The notes beneath the pieces are model-generated. The model made no database searches, was not told where the DNA came from, and saw only the letters and a list, made by a program, of their open reading frames with translations. Of a stretch of DNA of 64,000 nt, positions 11,223 through 22,043 are shown piece after piece. The first letter of the stretch is position 1. The number at the start of each line of letters is the position of its first letter. Made by a program: the position numbers and the translations under genes. Source of the DNA: Rhynchosporium graminicola (taxonomy: Eukaryota; Ascomycota; Leotiomycetes; Helotiales; Ploettnerulaceae); NCBI GenBank assembly GCA_900074885.1, contig FJUW01000001.1:124001-188000 (forward strand). The letters are read 5' to 3'.

Positions 11223-11230
11223 ATAACAAT
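11223..11230. repeat. Right 8-bp target-site duplication (ATAACAAT)
   Basis: Exact copy of 9183-9190 directly after the right terminal repeat. Confidence 0.85.
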
Positions 11231-11581
11231 TGAAAGTGCTGTAGTAGGACTGAGCACACTAAGCAGCTTAAGGACTAGCGCCTCTAGACCTCCGCAAGCG
11301 AGATTGAAGTTCGACCCAGGATCCGAATTATAGTTGCGTCATGAGTGAAAATCAATCCTGGAGATGAAACTCTATACGAGAGACAAAAGCTTGCTTTCCG
11401 GGTTTTCCGACTGCTGAACGTATCCAACATTTTCGTTTCCGCCAGGAGGTTCTGAGGTGGACCTGTCAAGAAGAAACATCGACACCCCCTATCCTCAGGC
11501 AAACAACGATAGTCGGTACATTATCGTATGAAAATACACGAAGAACAGTACACTACCGCGCGCATATCGCTGTTCGTATCG
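11231..11581. other. Intergenic, nothing recognised
   Basis: No conserved frame, RNA gene or repeat seen. Confidence 0.4.
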
Positions 11582-12110
11582 ATGAACGTTACATCGGCCT
11601 GGTCTGCTCCATGGCCACCACCAGCAGTAGAGCTTCATTCCTTCAATCCGAATGGAGATGTATCCTTTGTCCTCTCTCGCTGCATTGCGTCAGACGACAG
11701 CAATGATGGGAATTCGACTCGGATGTCTCTAGCACATGTTCGGATGGCGATGACAAAGCTATGGGCTCATAGACGAGCATGCATCCGCAATGTGATGAAA
11801 TATTATCGGAAAACACAGGTGCTATTGACATCGACGAAACTATTAAAGATGAAATAATCGAAGAAACAGAAGTAGAGATGACTGTTCACATGCGTGTCAG
11901 TTCTCGACACATGGGTCTCAGTTCCCTAACGTTCCGTTCAATACTCGTTTTGGACTATAGAGAAGGTGAATATTTTGAGGCTCATGAATCTTGTCGTGAT
12001 TCCTCTTCCAGATAACGATCCAGACGCTTTGATTATTGCTCTGAATATAGTGCATGGGAGAAATCGAATTGTCGATAGGCAACCGCTTTATGGCATTTGA
12101 ACCCTCATCA
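11582..12110 (+). pseudogene. BTB/POZ-domain protein remnant, copy 1
   Basis: The protein-like signal is split over three frames. MNVTSAWSAPW through HSFNPNGDVSFVLS (from 11582) is followed in another frame by VHMRVSSRHMGLSSLTFRSI (about 11887-11941), and in a third by VIPLPDNDPDALIIALNIVH (about 12000-12055). Together these match the fungal nuclear-type BTB domain, where a (M/F)RVSS..L..SP.F..ML core is followed by PLPDDDP.A..ILLNIIHG. At least two frame breaks occur within the domain, too close together for introns. The call is therefore pseudogene. It is homologous to the better-preserved copy about 1 kb downstream. Confidence 0.6.
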
Positions 12111-12596
12111 TGTGTAGATTGGAAACGCTGATGTGTACAAATTGTTAGCATGAAAGACTGAGAGTCCCCGAGCATTTTCATGGCGTGCTAGCCGAGTTCT
12201 TTGGAGTTGCCGCCGTGATAATTTGCTCACAGCTCAAAACTTCGTAATTCATAAATAAGTCTCAACACAGTAGCATGAGCCAATGAACACTTCTAATCTT
12301 AAGCATGCCATACAGCCACTTCCAATGTCATTGCAAGTACTTCCCCATAATTAGGGTCCTTGAGAACATTTAGTTCAGAAAACATCAATTATTGAAATGA
12401 TCTCACCTTCAGCTTGTACGGTAACGCAAGAAGTGAATCAAGAGATATTTACTTTCGTCGCTGCCGCTCGCCATACCTTCAGCGAATCGAAGCTAAGCAA
12501 CAGACACACATATCTACCACAACCTGGCACCTGCTGGAAAGCTTTAACAGGTTTCAAGCTTGTCATCTGTCAGCAAACAACTCCTAAATCGCAACA
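12111..12596. other. Spacer between the two BTB remnants
   Basis: No supportable feature. Probably holds the lost 3' part of copy 1 and the promoter of copy 2. Confidence 0.4.
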
Positions 12597-13940
12597 TGGC
12601 TACCACTTGGCCACCAATTTGGCAGCCTGCTGCTACGGAGTTGCATGTCTTTGACCCTGAAGACGACGTTCTTCTTGCTTCACAAGATCATCTTCGAAGA
12701 ACGACATCGCGCAAGGAACTGACTTTGGATGTACGTTGACTGATCTGGCCGACCCTGAAGCTGACAATGACCAAAATAATGAGCCTTTCACTACGATGAT
12801 GAGGTGGACTTGATATTGATATCGAACTCCTAGGCCCCTCCTAGATCTTGATGGTTGGCCCTGGAGACTTGGATCCGACATGCAAGGGTTTCACTGTGAA
12901 TTAAGTCCACATGCGTGCATCCTCGAAGGTCTTATCATTAGTCTCCTGCGTCTTTCGTCGAATGTTGGGTCCAGACTTCAAGGAGGGCGGAATGCTCAAG
13001 TCCCAAGGTTCGGTCGGCATACCTATCCCAGATGACAACTCGGATTGCTTCGTAATTCTTTTCAATATTGCTCATAGCATAACGAGAAAAATAACCCGCA
13101 AGCTCAATGATCTGGAACTTCTGGTATGCCACCTCTGTGGACTACTATCAGCTACATGAGGCCATCGATTTCTTCTCGGACCATTGGCTGAGTACTTTGG
13201 CTCGGGCCTGTACGAACAAGGCTGCAGGATATGGCTGCCAGTATCCACTACAGAAACTCTGGATAAACTGGGTTTTCCAAGATGCGCGTACTTTCAAGCG
13301 CATGAGCGGGTCTTTCGTACAGGCTGGTACAGACGGCTTCGATAGTTCTGACGGTTCAGATACTAGTACCGAGATAATGAAGGAAAAAGTCGATCAGTTG
13401 CCTATTCCTAGCTCTATCCTTGGTAAGTGCCATTGTATTGCTTCAACGTGTCCAGATCAAGAATAATGACAAAATGCAGATACCATCAAGCTTTACCGAA
13501 ATCATATCATTTCGGACACCATCGAAGTAATCCACGAACTAATCACCAAATACTCTGAGACAGAGACTTGTTGTACAGCCAGTACCATGGTAAAATCATC
13601 ACGCAGATCCTGCGATGCCATTGCCCTAGGTTACCTTATCAAAGGGGCTCAATCTGCGAAGATCTGGTCCATGCCCACACAACCCTACGACTTCTCATAT
13701 GAAGTCCTTACCTATGCTATCCGATCATTGAAAGTGAAGTCTCTTTGCTGCAGCGACAAGATAGGCTCTCCAGGCACCCATGATGCTCATGCCATCATGA
13801 GTCACATCATGTTACGGATAAAGAATGCACCTTGTATCACCAAGTACGATGAGAGTCAAGACTCGAGAACTATATGGCCCCTGGATGGCTTGGAAATCAA
13901 TGATTTCTTGCCCAAGGATAGGAATAAGAAGCGAGGGTGA
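12597..13940 (+). pseudogene. BTB/POZ-domain protein, copy 2, with frame breaks
   Basis: Starts MATTWPPIWQPAATELHVFD at 12597, but this frame soon ends. The BTB core resumes near 12911 as VHMRASSKVLSLVSCVFRRM and IPIPDDNSDCFVILFNIAHS. A frame jump near 13115 leads to YATSVDYYQLHEAIDFFSDH (about 13125-13185). The rest of that exon is open to 13422. A 57-bp intron (13423-13479, GTAAGT..CAG) joins it cleanly to DTIKLYRNHIISDTIEV, ending at 13940. The C-terminal half looks intact with retained splice signals. The N-terminal half carries at least one frameshift not explained by an intron. In this family the BTB domain mediates dimerisation or Cullin-3 binding. The gene is probably inactive. Confidence 0.6.
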
Positions 13941-14671
13941 AGGGGCTCACATGCAGAATGATCACTCGACGCCAAAATCGCACAATCTGGCGTCCAGGTT
14001 ACTTGGTATTGAGGCAAGCATGACCCAACACCTGATCCCTTACAAGGTGTTACTAGCAATCTTGTTACTCGAGTCACAAAATAATTCTGAAGTCAGCTCA
14101 AGAAACAAGTACTCGGACTCTATGGGCATGGTGAATCCTCTATTTGCCATTTGTGTGCCGTGACCTACAAGCCTGGTCCCCGAATAGCTGCGCTTACTTT
14201 ACCAAAGTCAAGAAATCTCAGCATATGCATTTGCCGCCAGGAGTCATGCGACTATTGAATTTCTGCTAGCTCGTCTTCCTTTGCTCGCAACTAATGCCAT
14301 AATATTACTTCGGCTACGAAAATATGTTGATGCCTATAAATGCCTCACTAAACAAAGACCAAGGGAAGGGACTACGAGGGCGTTCACATGCAAGCTACAT
14401 AATCGATATCTTGTATATCTCTCGCAAGAGGAACGTCAAAGTCAAATTTCGTTGAGTTTCTTATGAGACCAGATACCGACATACGTCTGGATGTTTTGTG
14501 ATAAGCGAGACGCTAAATGGCACTAGCCCAGATGCTTCAGCGATACATTTGACTACGTAAACTGGGTGCTAGTGTAGCCATTAGCACGAGCCCGAAAGTT
14601 AGGTGAGTTATTCATAATCACCGACAGTTACTATAGAGAAGTAGAGTATCATATCTTCTATAGTAGGGTAT
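13941..14671. other. Intergenic, nothing recognised
   Basis: Short open frames only (for example 14281-14466 +) with no recognisable motif. Confidence 0.4.
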
Positions 14672-14800
14672 TCAGTTATTTAGTATATCTACTAATGGGG
14701 ATTCTTTGCTGCAATAGAACATGACCTTGCAGCCCTGACAGCGTAGGAGTTTCTCTGTCACGCGGCATATCGGGCAGCTCGATTCAAGAGGAAGGCTCAT
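14672..14800 (-). pseudogene. Stranded MYND-type zinc-finger fragment (42 codons)
   Basis: A short frame from ATG 14800 encodes CPICRVTEKLLRCQGCKVMF followed by YCSKES, then stops at 14672. Spacing CxxC-x8-CxxC-x5-C and the Y-C-S-K-E ending match the first five ligands of a MYND finger. The last Cys/His/Cys ligands are missing. A GTAGAT after the fragment could serve as a splice donor, so a first exon is possible, but no matching second exon was found. MYND fingers normally bind proline-rich peptides. Confidence 0.5.
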
Positions 14801-15723
14801 AATTGTTCTTGCGCTGTACGGTTTGGTGGTTGTAGATTACTATTGCTCTTTAATTTTTTTGTGGGAGTACACAAGAGGAGATGTCGTGAGGCTGAGGTTG
14901 AGATTGAGGTTTGGGGTTTTCTAGGTTGACGCGACTTTGGATCATCAAACGCCCAGGGATCCCTGCAATGTACGCCCAATCATGTGACGTGAGTACTGGC
15001 TTTCAAACCAGCAGGAACAAAAAATTAACAGAAAATGCAGATCCGGGGAAGAGATAGTCATAAATTAACCGAAAGTCTGTTCGAACTTTGAGCTGCTAAC
15101 TGATGCCGTCTCTATGATTAAACCATAAAAGCTTTGGCTCTTATTTTTGGAGAGGATAAAAATGAAATATCAATCTTGATGTTGAGACTAGAGTTCTAAG
15201 ATATTTAATTACTGAAGTGATTGTGATGGAAAGAACGAAACTGTAACTCTCATCCGGTCAGAGAAATATAGAAAGACACGGGATTTAAACTGTCTTGGGA
15301 ATCCACTGCTGTAGTGATGAGTACATTCGAATAATCCTTCGGCTGCGGACGGAATCAACCTGCGGTATCATTGAGTGTCTGGCGTCTGAGTGGCACACGA
15401 ATTTCATACTGAATTCGCATATTGACTCAGAAACTATATTCTTTTGTAGAGTAGACCGAAAAACCCTGATCACTACCCCGCCACGAAATTCCAGAAAATT
15501 ATTTCGTCAGATTTCAATTAATGTAAGATACTTGAAGTCAGAGACAGGCATTAGGCACGACTCTGACCATTTTGATGTACGAATCATCGGATCGTATTGT
15601 CTATGGAGCTAAAAACTGGCATTCTCTCGATAGATGAAATCAAGTGTAACTCAAAATCCTAATGGCAGCTCAACCACACCGTCGTTTGTTGAACAGATGA
15701 TTACATTCCATTACCAGCGTGCT
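14801..15723. other. Intergenic, nothing recognised
   Basis: AT-rich stretches; no conserved frame, tRNA or clear repeat seen. Confidence 0.4.
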
Positions 15724-16358
15724 CTAACTTCTGTTTTCGAACTCCTCAAACCCCCTTTCGAGAATGCTTACCGCCTGTTCGCTGATAAAATCCTCCCCAT
15801 CAGCACCTGCGTCAACAATCGCCTGTCTATCGAACCACCTCCAATCCTGATGCTCCTCAGCATCCAGCAGCACCTGCCCATCCTTGACTTCACCAACATC
15901 AACCACGAAATTCAATTTGCACCATATCTCCCCTTGGCCACCTGTGAACTCAACTTCACCTTCTCCCGATTTTGCGCCCACGATCAACTCCTTCCCATCA
16001 CTCTCATCACTTTCTCGCCAGCCTTTGTATCCCAGACTTGGCATTTGAACTCCTTCACCAGGAGTCCAGTCTCTTCCCATACCTCCCGTACAACGGCATG
16101 AAGAATCGTAGGATCAGTGCTGTCGACACCGCCGCCGGGCACCTCCCAAGTATTCGGAAAGAAATCAGTGGAAGCACGTTTAATGAGAAGTATTTGCGAT
16201 TTGTGAGTGACAGGTTCGTGACGAAATATGAGACCGCCGACGCATAACTCTGCTATGCGTGGATTGGCTGATAACCATTCCTCTGGAGTAATGTTGTGAT
16301 GAGCTAGAGACAAGGGAATGGACGGCGGTGTGAAGTTCGGAGGAAGAATTTGTGGCAT
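15724..16358 (-). CDS. Nudix hydrolase (frame change in the middle: short intron or frameshift)
   Basis: ATG 16358 opens MPQILPPNFTPPSIPLSLAH. A Nudix fold follows: GGLIFRH, LIKRASTDFFPNTWEVPGGG and VVREVWEETGL, with the catalytic REVWEE core. The Glu normally found early in the Nudix box appears replaced (TDPTILHAV). The downstream half (GEIWCKLNFVVDVGEVKDGQ, then EEHQDWRWFDRQAIVDAG) is in another frame and ends at 15724. A 47-bp intron starting GTCTGGG and ending GGAAG would join ...VKEFKCQ to ELIVGAKSGEGEVEF and keep both parts. It lacks a good branch site, so a real frameshift remains possible. Nudix enzymes hydrolyse nucleoside diphosphate-linked substrates. The exact substrate is unknown. 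Confidence 0.65.
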
Positions 16359-17360
16359 GTTGTAGATTTTGACGTAGTATTTTGCTCACAATAATGCGAG
16401 AAATTGTAGTTCTATGACATTGAAAGTGGGGGAATGGTTTCGAATTCGAAATTTAGATATGTTTCCCGACGGGCACCTAATTCAATGAGTGGCCAAGTGA
16501 ATAGGTTCTGACACTACCTACGGCACGTGAGTCATTCTGAGCGTTCGAAGATTTGTCAGTTCTAATCTGAGAGCAACAGGTCTCTGAGTCAGATTCTCCA
16601 CCGAATGAAGTACGTGAAGATGGATATCCATCAAATGCAGTCATGAAGACGGGTATCTAAGACGGTACGACTGGTAGTTGATATCGAACACAGCATCGAA
16701 AGCAAACAGCAAACGTCGCAAAATTAGCGTTTTTTCGGTGAGCTTGTTTGGCCCCGTGCCCCTTTCGACAGACACCTATGTTAAACAACTTCATATCGCC
16801 CTAATTCAAATTTCAAACTTGATCTTCCAGGTTGTTTGTAAAAGTAGTTGGACGCTATCTGACCATCTGCCCGAATCCCGGATTCACAAAGTTATCAAGA
16901 GCAGATACGTTAGTCACCTTGATATTGGACTCGCAGGCTAGAATGGCGTAGGATCTGGAGTATCATAGGGCACCGTCTGTTCCTACAAAGGTGGCGGAGG
17001 ACTGCTGGCTCAGAATCCCGTGATTATTATATATATTTATGTGAGCTTTACATACGCTGCTTTCATGTTGACCTCGATGGGCGTTGATACGCAAGACAGG
17101 ATACCGGGGCCACAATACAGACCTGAATCAAACGGCTACTCTGAGTGACGCGTCGTGAATTTAATGAAGTGCTTGACTGTGTTTCCATAGTCAAATGGAA
17201 AGGTGTAGTGGTTGTGGTTCTGCACAGCTCCTTCCTCCGTACTCCATACACAACAACCCAGCGACACGCGTGTACACATTCCAGCTCAGTACGAAATTTG
17301 CGTTCAAAGAACGTAGTCTATAGGTCCACAAGATAATCCCTGACAACCTCCTAATGTCAC
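16359..17360. other. Intergenic, nothing recognised
   Basis: No supportable gene between the Nudix gene and the secreted-protein gene. Confidence 0.4.
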
Positions 17361-17778
17361 TCAGTAGATTGGACCACATTCGATTCTTCCTTTGACGAAA
17401 ATCGATCTAGGACAATTCGGTCCGTCAGGCCCTGCTGCTTGTTTCCACGTGGAACAGTCCTTCGGGGTGTGGCCACGATCCCACGTGACCCTACAAGCGT
17501 TTACATATGTATGCGGAATAAAATGGGAGTCTACGGTGTAGTAGTTGGCACTGAGCTGGGTCTTTCCAGGTAAAGTCGGAATGCCATAGGTATAAACCGC
17601 TTGAGCATTAGGAAATATTCTCAAAATTAAATGAGTATATCCTTCGATATTGATAGGTGAGATGGCCTTACATATTACAGTCACACGCTTTAGGCAACTC
17701 TCTAGCCTTAAGACCCGCTGCTCCAACTGCGGCCGATACTGCTCCAGAGACAAGTAGGGAGAGAATAAGAAGCTTCAT
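17361..17778 (-). CDS. Small secreted cysteine-rich protein (effector-like)
   Basis: ATG 17778 starts MKLLILSLLVSGAVSAAVGA, a clear signal peptide with likely cleavage near residue 16. The first exon continues to ...LPKACDCN before a GTAAGG donor. A phase-compatible acceptor (CTCAG before TGCCAAC) joins it to ANYYTVDSHFIPHTYVNACR and on to DCSTWKQAAG and GRIECGPIY, ending at 17361. The mature protein would be about 75-100 residues with six cysteines, an even number suited to three disulfides. The second-exon frame reads open well upstream, so a different acceptor is possible. No family recognised. Size, secretion and isolated position in a repeat-rich stretch resemble fungal effectors, but this is inference. 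Confidence 0.55.
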
Positions 17779-18461
17779 AGTAGCGATGATGAATCAGGAC
17801 TGAGAAGTGTAGGGTTTGTTGTGTCTATGAATGTGTGAGTATGAGGAAGAATGTATACAAAGGCACCAGAACGGAGATAGAGCGTCTTCTTATACTATCC
17901 CCCCGCAACCACCCCCGCCACCCTCCTGGTATAGAGGTTCCCAGGGATGAAAATGTGGCCTAGTGTGGATAGCTTTTAGGAGGGTGAATCCAATAAGGTA
18001 GCTTCTTTTCACTGTAAGCAGGGCTTTGAATACCTCTCGAACCTTCGATAGCCACCATTGCTATTATAAAAGATCATATCTTGGAGCCTGCTCGAGGCTC
18101 TACTAGGGCCTTTAACCACTCAGAGCATAGGAAACTGAGTGCGGGGGGGGGAAGGGGGATACTTGGTGATTGGGGTAAATAACCCCTTACCCTGTCCCAA
18201 TCGCCAGGAATCTCTGCAGGGGCCAATACCCAAGTCCTTTGATCATAATTCCTCTAAATGAGGGCATGAATCTGCTGGAACCACTCCACAGGGTATGAAT
18301 TTGTTTAACCCAACCACCAAGTAGTAATTAAGTCCATGTCAGCTCGCATCATTTGCTTACGTAGGTACAATCTATTATACTATATTAAAACGATAAATTA
18401 TTGATTATTAATCTGGCTTAGTATAAAATATACTTTCTAGTGAATTTTACTGCCGGATATA
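17779..18461. other. Gene-free stretch with a poly-G run and a small inverted repeat
   Basis: Contains a G9-AA-G5 run at about 18143-18158. Nearby imperfect inverted arms TGGTGATTGGG and CCCAATCGCCA lie at about 18164-18212. AT-rich from 18360. No gene seen. Confidence 0.4.
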
Positions 18462-18821
18462 CTCGGTTTCTCCAGAAGTCTGAACCTACAGGGTCTAACA
18501 TCTTAGCTTACAAGGGTAGTTTAGCTAATAGAATAGACTGAATCTCGTGCGAAAAATCTAGATTCCACTAACATAGTACGTACTCCCTAAGTCCACTTCG
18601 AGCTTGCCTAGGCGCCCGGAACCTTAAATATACGATTAGCCGAGAGCACGTCCTTCGGATATGAAGAGAAATATTCAGGTTAGGAGAGAGAAAGTACTTG
18701 AAAATAAAAGGGCGGCCAAGTAACCGCGGTTAAAAAAAAATTACAAAAGCTCTCCCTTGAAATGATCTCCTCTCTTCCCCGTAAATAACCCGGGTAGGTT
18801 CAGACTTCTGGAGAAACCGAG
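18462..18821. mobile_element. 360-bp MITE with 28-bp perfect terminal inverted repeats
   Basis: The left end at 18462 begins CTCGGTTTCTCCAGAAG and the right end is its exact reverse complement, matching over 28 bp (18462-18489 versus 18794-18821). Both ends abut TA (18460-18461 and 18822-18823), the Tc1/mariner-type target duplication. The interior has no coding capacity. Perfect repeats suggest recent movement. It is a non-autonomous derivative; no related transposase is visible in the window. Confidence 0.9.
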
Positions 18822-18823
18822 TA

Positions 18824-21800
18824 TCCCCTTATGGAGGTACGGAAGGGGATGGATATTACTCGTGGTAAGGATTAAAAATACCCTGTATTCATCAGCACGA
18901 GCCTCAGCAAGGACTAGCATCTAATCGTTTAGTTACTAGGTAATTTCAGTCTGGTTATGAAGGAGAACCTCACCTCTCAGAACCAAAGAGCAAGGACAAT
19001 CGGTCTTCATCCCGCTTCGCCCATTTTTCCCTGTGTGGACTCCTGGAGCACCACATAAAGGTGCCGGATTCATTCTCTTGATCATTCAGGTGATTATGAT
19101 CGGGAGTAGACAGAAAATTGTCGTGAACATCGCAGAAAGACATGTGGGAACCCGGTCGGACCGCAATAGCTAAAGCTGAGCCGTTTCCATGCTCTAAGAC
19201 GAATTCCAGTAGAGAAGCTCGGATGTCTGGTGTTCAAAACACCTGAGAGGGTGCAGGCATAATATCAACTATATACACATCTTTGATTCCATCTTGTTTT
19301 AACATCGCTTTCAAGACCGGAATGCTCAACTTTAAACGTCTAAATGACATGAGAATATCGAATCCGACATTTGACAGGCTTCCTTCGTCGCTTCCGCTGT
19401 CTGAGGATGCTCCAACAGCCTGCTACTGGCGGCCCCGTCATTTCTATGCTTCTTCTTTGAACGCTACGTTGCGCTTTGATACTCTGACTCTGCTCCCTCA
19501 GAGCTTTGCAGAGAATATATTCACGTTGTGCGAAGGTTTACGAGGTATGAATCGTACTGAAGCATCCCTTGCTTACGTCTTGGCCCTCTTCTTCACGCTT
19601 GGGATAGCTGCAGAAGCAAATCACCATCGGCATTTCTTAGATGGCATGTCTAGTATCGACGATTCGTATGAAGGAGGATCCGGATACACTTTTGTAGAGC
19701 TGTGGTTGTCAACTATGGTTGGTTCCAAAAGAGGCTGTTGGTAGTCACAGTAGTTACTTAGGGCTCCGCGTACTAGCCTAGGATTCAGCTTGGGTCCTCT
19801 TTTACTGCGAGACTGCGGAAATTCGTCTCGGGCGAAGCGAACCTTTTGACCAAGCAAAGTCATCACATACTCATATGACTTTGATGTAGTGCTTTGGTAA
19901 TGTCCTGTAATGATTTTGCAACATTCACTCCGATTTACAGAATGTCTCCCAAATTAATACCCTAAAGTCACACAACTATTTGATGCCTTTGCGAGTGTTA
20001 TCCAGGTCCTCGCTTCGCCAGAGACGAATTTGCCCCGCCTCGCTGTAGCGCCTTCGCTTGCGAGATTAGTCATTGCCGGAACATTGCGGACTGTAGTAAG
20101 TCAACAAAGCTAGGAGCATCATATACTTGAGCAGACGCCTTGATTTCTTGGGAAACTTGAAACTTCTGTTAAATTAACCTCGAGTGTTTTAGGAAATCTC
20201 TTCTATTGGGCCTCCAAATATGCACACCGTATGCAGGCATAGATTGATCTGAGCCCAGATATACATCGTATAGCAGGCTTGCGCGGAGACTCGACATAAA
20301 TTTGGGCAGGAAATCGTCATAAATTCACGATGAGTTTCGTGTAAAGAATTCCATAGCTGCCAAACATGTTCCTGCGACCAAGCAAGACTGTAGAGATATA
20401 TTGCTGTTACGTCAACGTGGTTGAAATGACAAGTTGTAAACCGAAGTCTTGCTTCCGAACAGAAACATGGCAGTTCAAGGCTAATTATAGGAAGAAAATA
20501 CTTATTCGTAAGACCTTACATTATTTGTCCTGCTCTCTGAGAACCAGGAGTCTGTTCTTAACTAATCTAAATAGCTCACCCAGACATTTATCTGCCGTGA
20601 AATTTCCCAGCTTCGACCAGACCTGATCTATCAAGTTCTCTAATTTCCTCTCCATCGATACCCATGCTTCTCACCATGTCTTACAACTAATTCGGCTCTT
20701 GATGAGCTTGAAAAATCCGATTAGTGTGCGAAGCATTTGAAATGATTGACAGCCTCTTGCTAATGTGATAAAGCCCTGTCCAGGTATTTCAATATCTCTG
20801 GTATGCAATCCATGTAATCGTAGACCTTCATTAGAGACAGTCTGGGGTATCATATTTGCTTCTGCTTTCTGACACCGACTTTATCCGCCTTTTCCCAGTC
20901 GCCAATACTTTACCTGAGAGAATCGATTATCGCTTGATGTAGCAGGTAGGTCCTGACGATTTCCGGTCTGGGATATTCTTTAACAGTCATACGTAAGTAG
21001 TTAGTAGTTCTGTATCCTCGGTAATCAACTATGGTTTCTTACTGTATCGGCTATCCTTCTGCTCTATGTGATCAAGTCATATTTCAGCGGGTCTGTTAAG
21101 AATGACGCTATGATGGGATCGTAGAAATCAATTGTTGCTATTGTCAGGGAGTTATGATAAGACACAGACGAGATGGCAATCTCATACGATACTTTGAGAG
21201 CTAAATTCATTGAGCCACACTGTGATTTCTAGAGTGCGGTCATGCTGTAAGTTAGGACGAGGCTTGACGAAGAAGTTGCACTGTATAATGATAGTACCTT
21301 TCGTGATTTCTGACAAACGATGACAAGCGCATGCCCGATGTTTAAGTATTGGCAAATGGAAAATAGGGTACCGTGGTTTTTGATCAAGAGTGCTGGCAAG
21401 CGCAAGGATGGGCTTCCGAGTTCAGTGGTTCAGCTTAGAACCTGTGCAGCGTAATGAACGCTTACGTGGCTCATAATCCAGAGCCACGGTTAACTTCTGA
21501 ACCTGCATTGATGCTCGCTTGTCAGGGTGTTATGATTGGCACCTAATCAGGGGAAATGTGCTGTATCTGTGACTATTGATAAGCTTCACCTTATCAGACC
21601 TCAATCAAACCTTGCCCGAAGCGGAGGCCGAATCCAAAGATAACGCCAGTCTTATCAGCTAAAGCTTGACCTGTAAAAGTGTTGTACTTCGTAGGAGGCC
21701 AAATTTGGGCCTCCTAACTCGCGAGTATGATTGAGAATTCCATGTCCTTGGGAAGTCGGATCAATAGTGGGTCTTAACGACCACATTTTTGGGGCATATC

Positions 21801-22043
21801 GTTAGTAAATAAATGCATTTTGTCGTCTGCTCGCTAAGCCTCGCTTGGAGCCTTTGGGACTATCCGGGGGCAAGATAAGGTTCATTATTTGATTGACATG
21901 AAGATAACGAGCAGCTCGCAAAGATGATATGGAATATAAAGATGACAGTCCTCCTCCGTGGCTCCGGTCATTGGGCTGACTAAACATCAATATACCACTC
22001 GTCTCTATAGACCCTCACAGAGACTGGGAGACTCGATCTCAAA
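18824..22043. other. Long gene-poor stretch upstream of the ammonium permease
   Basis: About 3.2 kb without a recognisable gene. The longest ATG-started frame is 19283-19744 (+, 153 codons, ...MNRTEASLAYVLALFFTLGI...). It shows no motif I recognise and no intron signals, so it is not called. The last 470 bp hold a cluster of GATA motifs. Confidence 0.5.
21577..21907. promoter_or_regulatory. Cluster of six HGATAR motifs upstream of the ammonium permease
   Basis: TGATAA or AGATAA occur at 21577-21582, 21591-21596 (minus), 21638-21643, 21652-21657 (minus), 21873-21878 and 21902-21907. HGATAR is the binding site of AreA/Nit2 GATA factors that relieve nitrogen catabolite repression. Ammonium permeases are classical targets. 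Placement 140-470 bp before the start supports nitrogen control. Binding itself is inferred. Confidence 0.6.

Noticed and set aside
18143..18212. Poly-G run and small inverted repeat as a possible G-quadruplex or hairpin element
   Set aside because: Runs are uneven and arms imperfect; no associated gene or repeat boundary.
19283..19744. 153-codon + strand frame
   Set aside because: No recognisable motif, intron or neighbour support; weak resemblance to transcription-factor helices is not enough.
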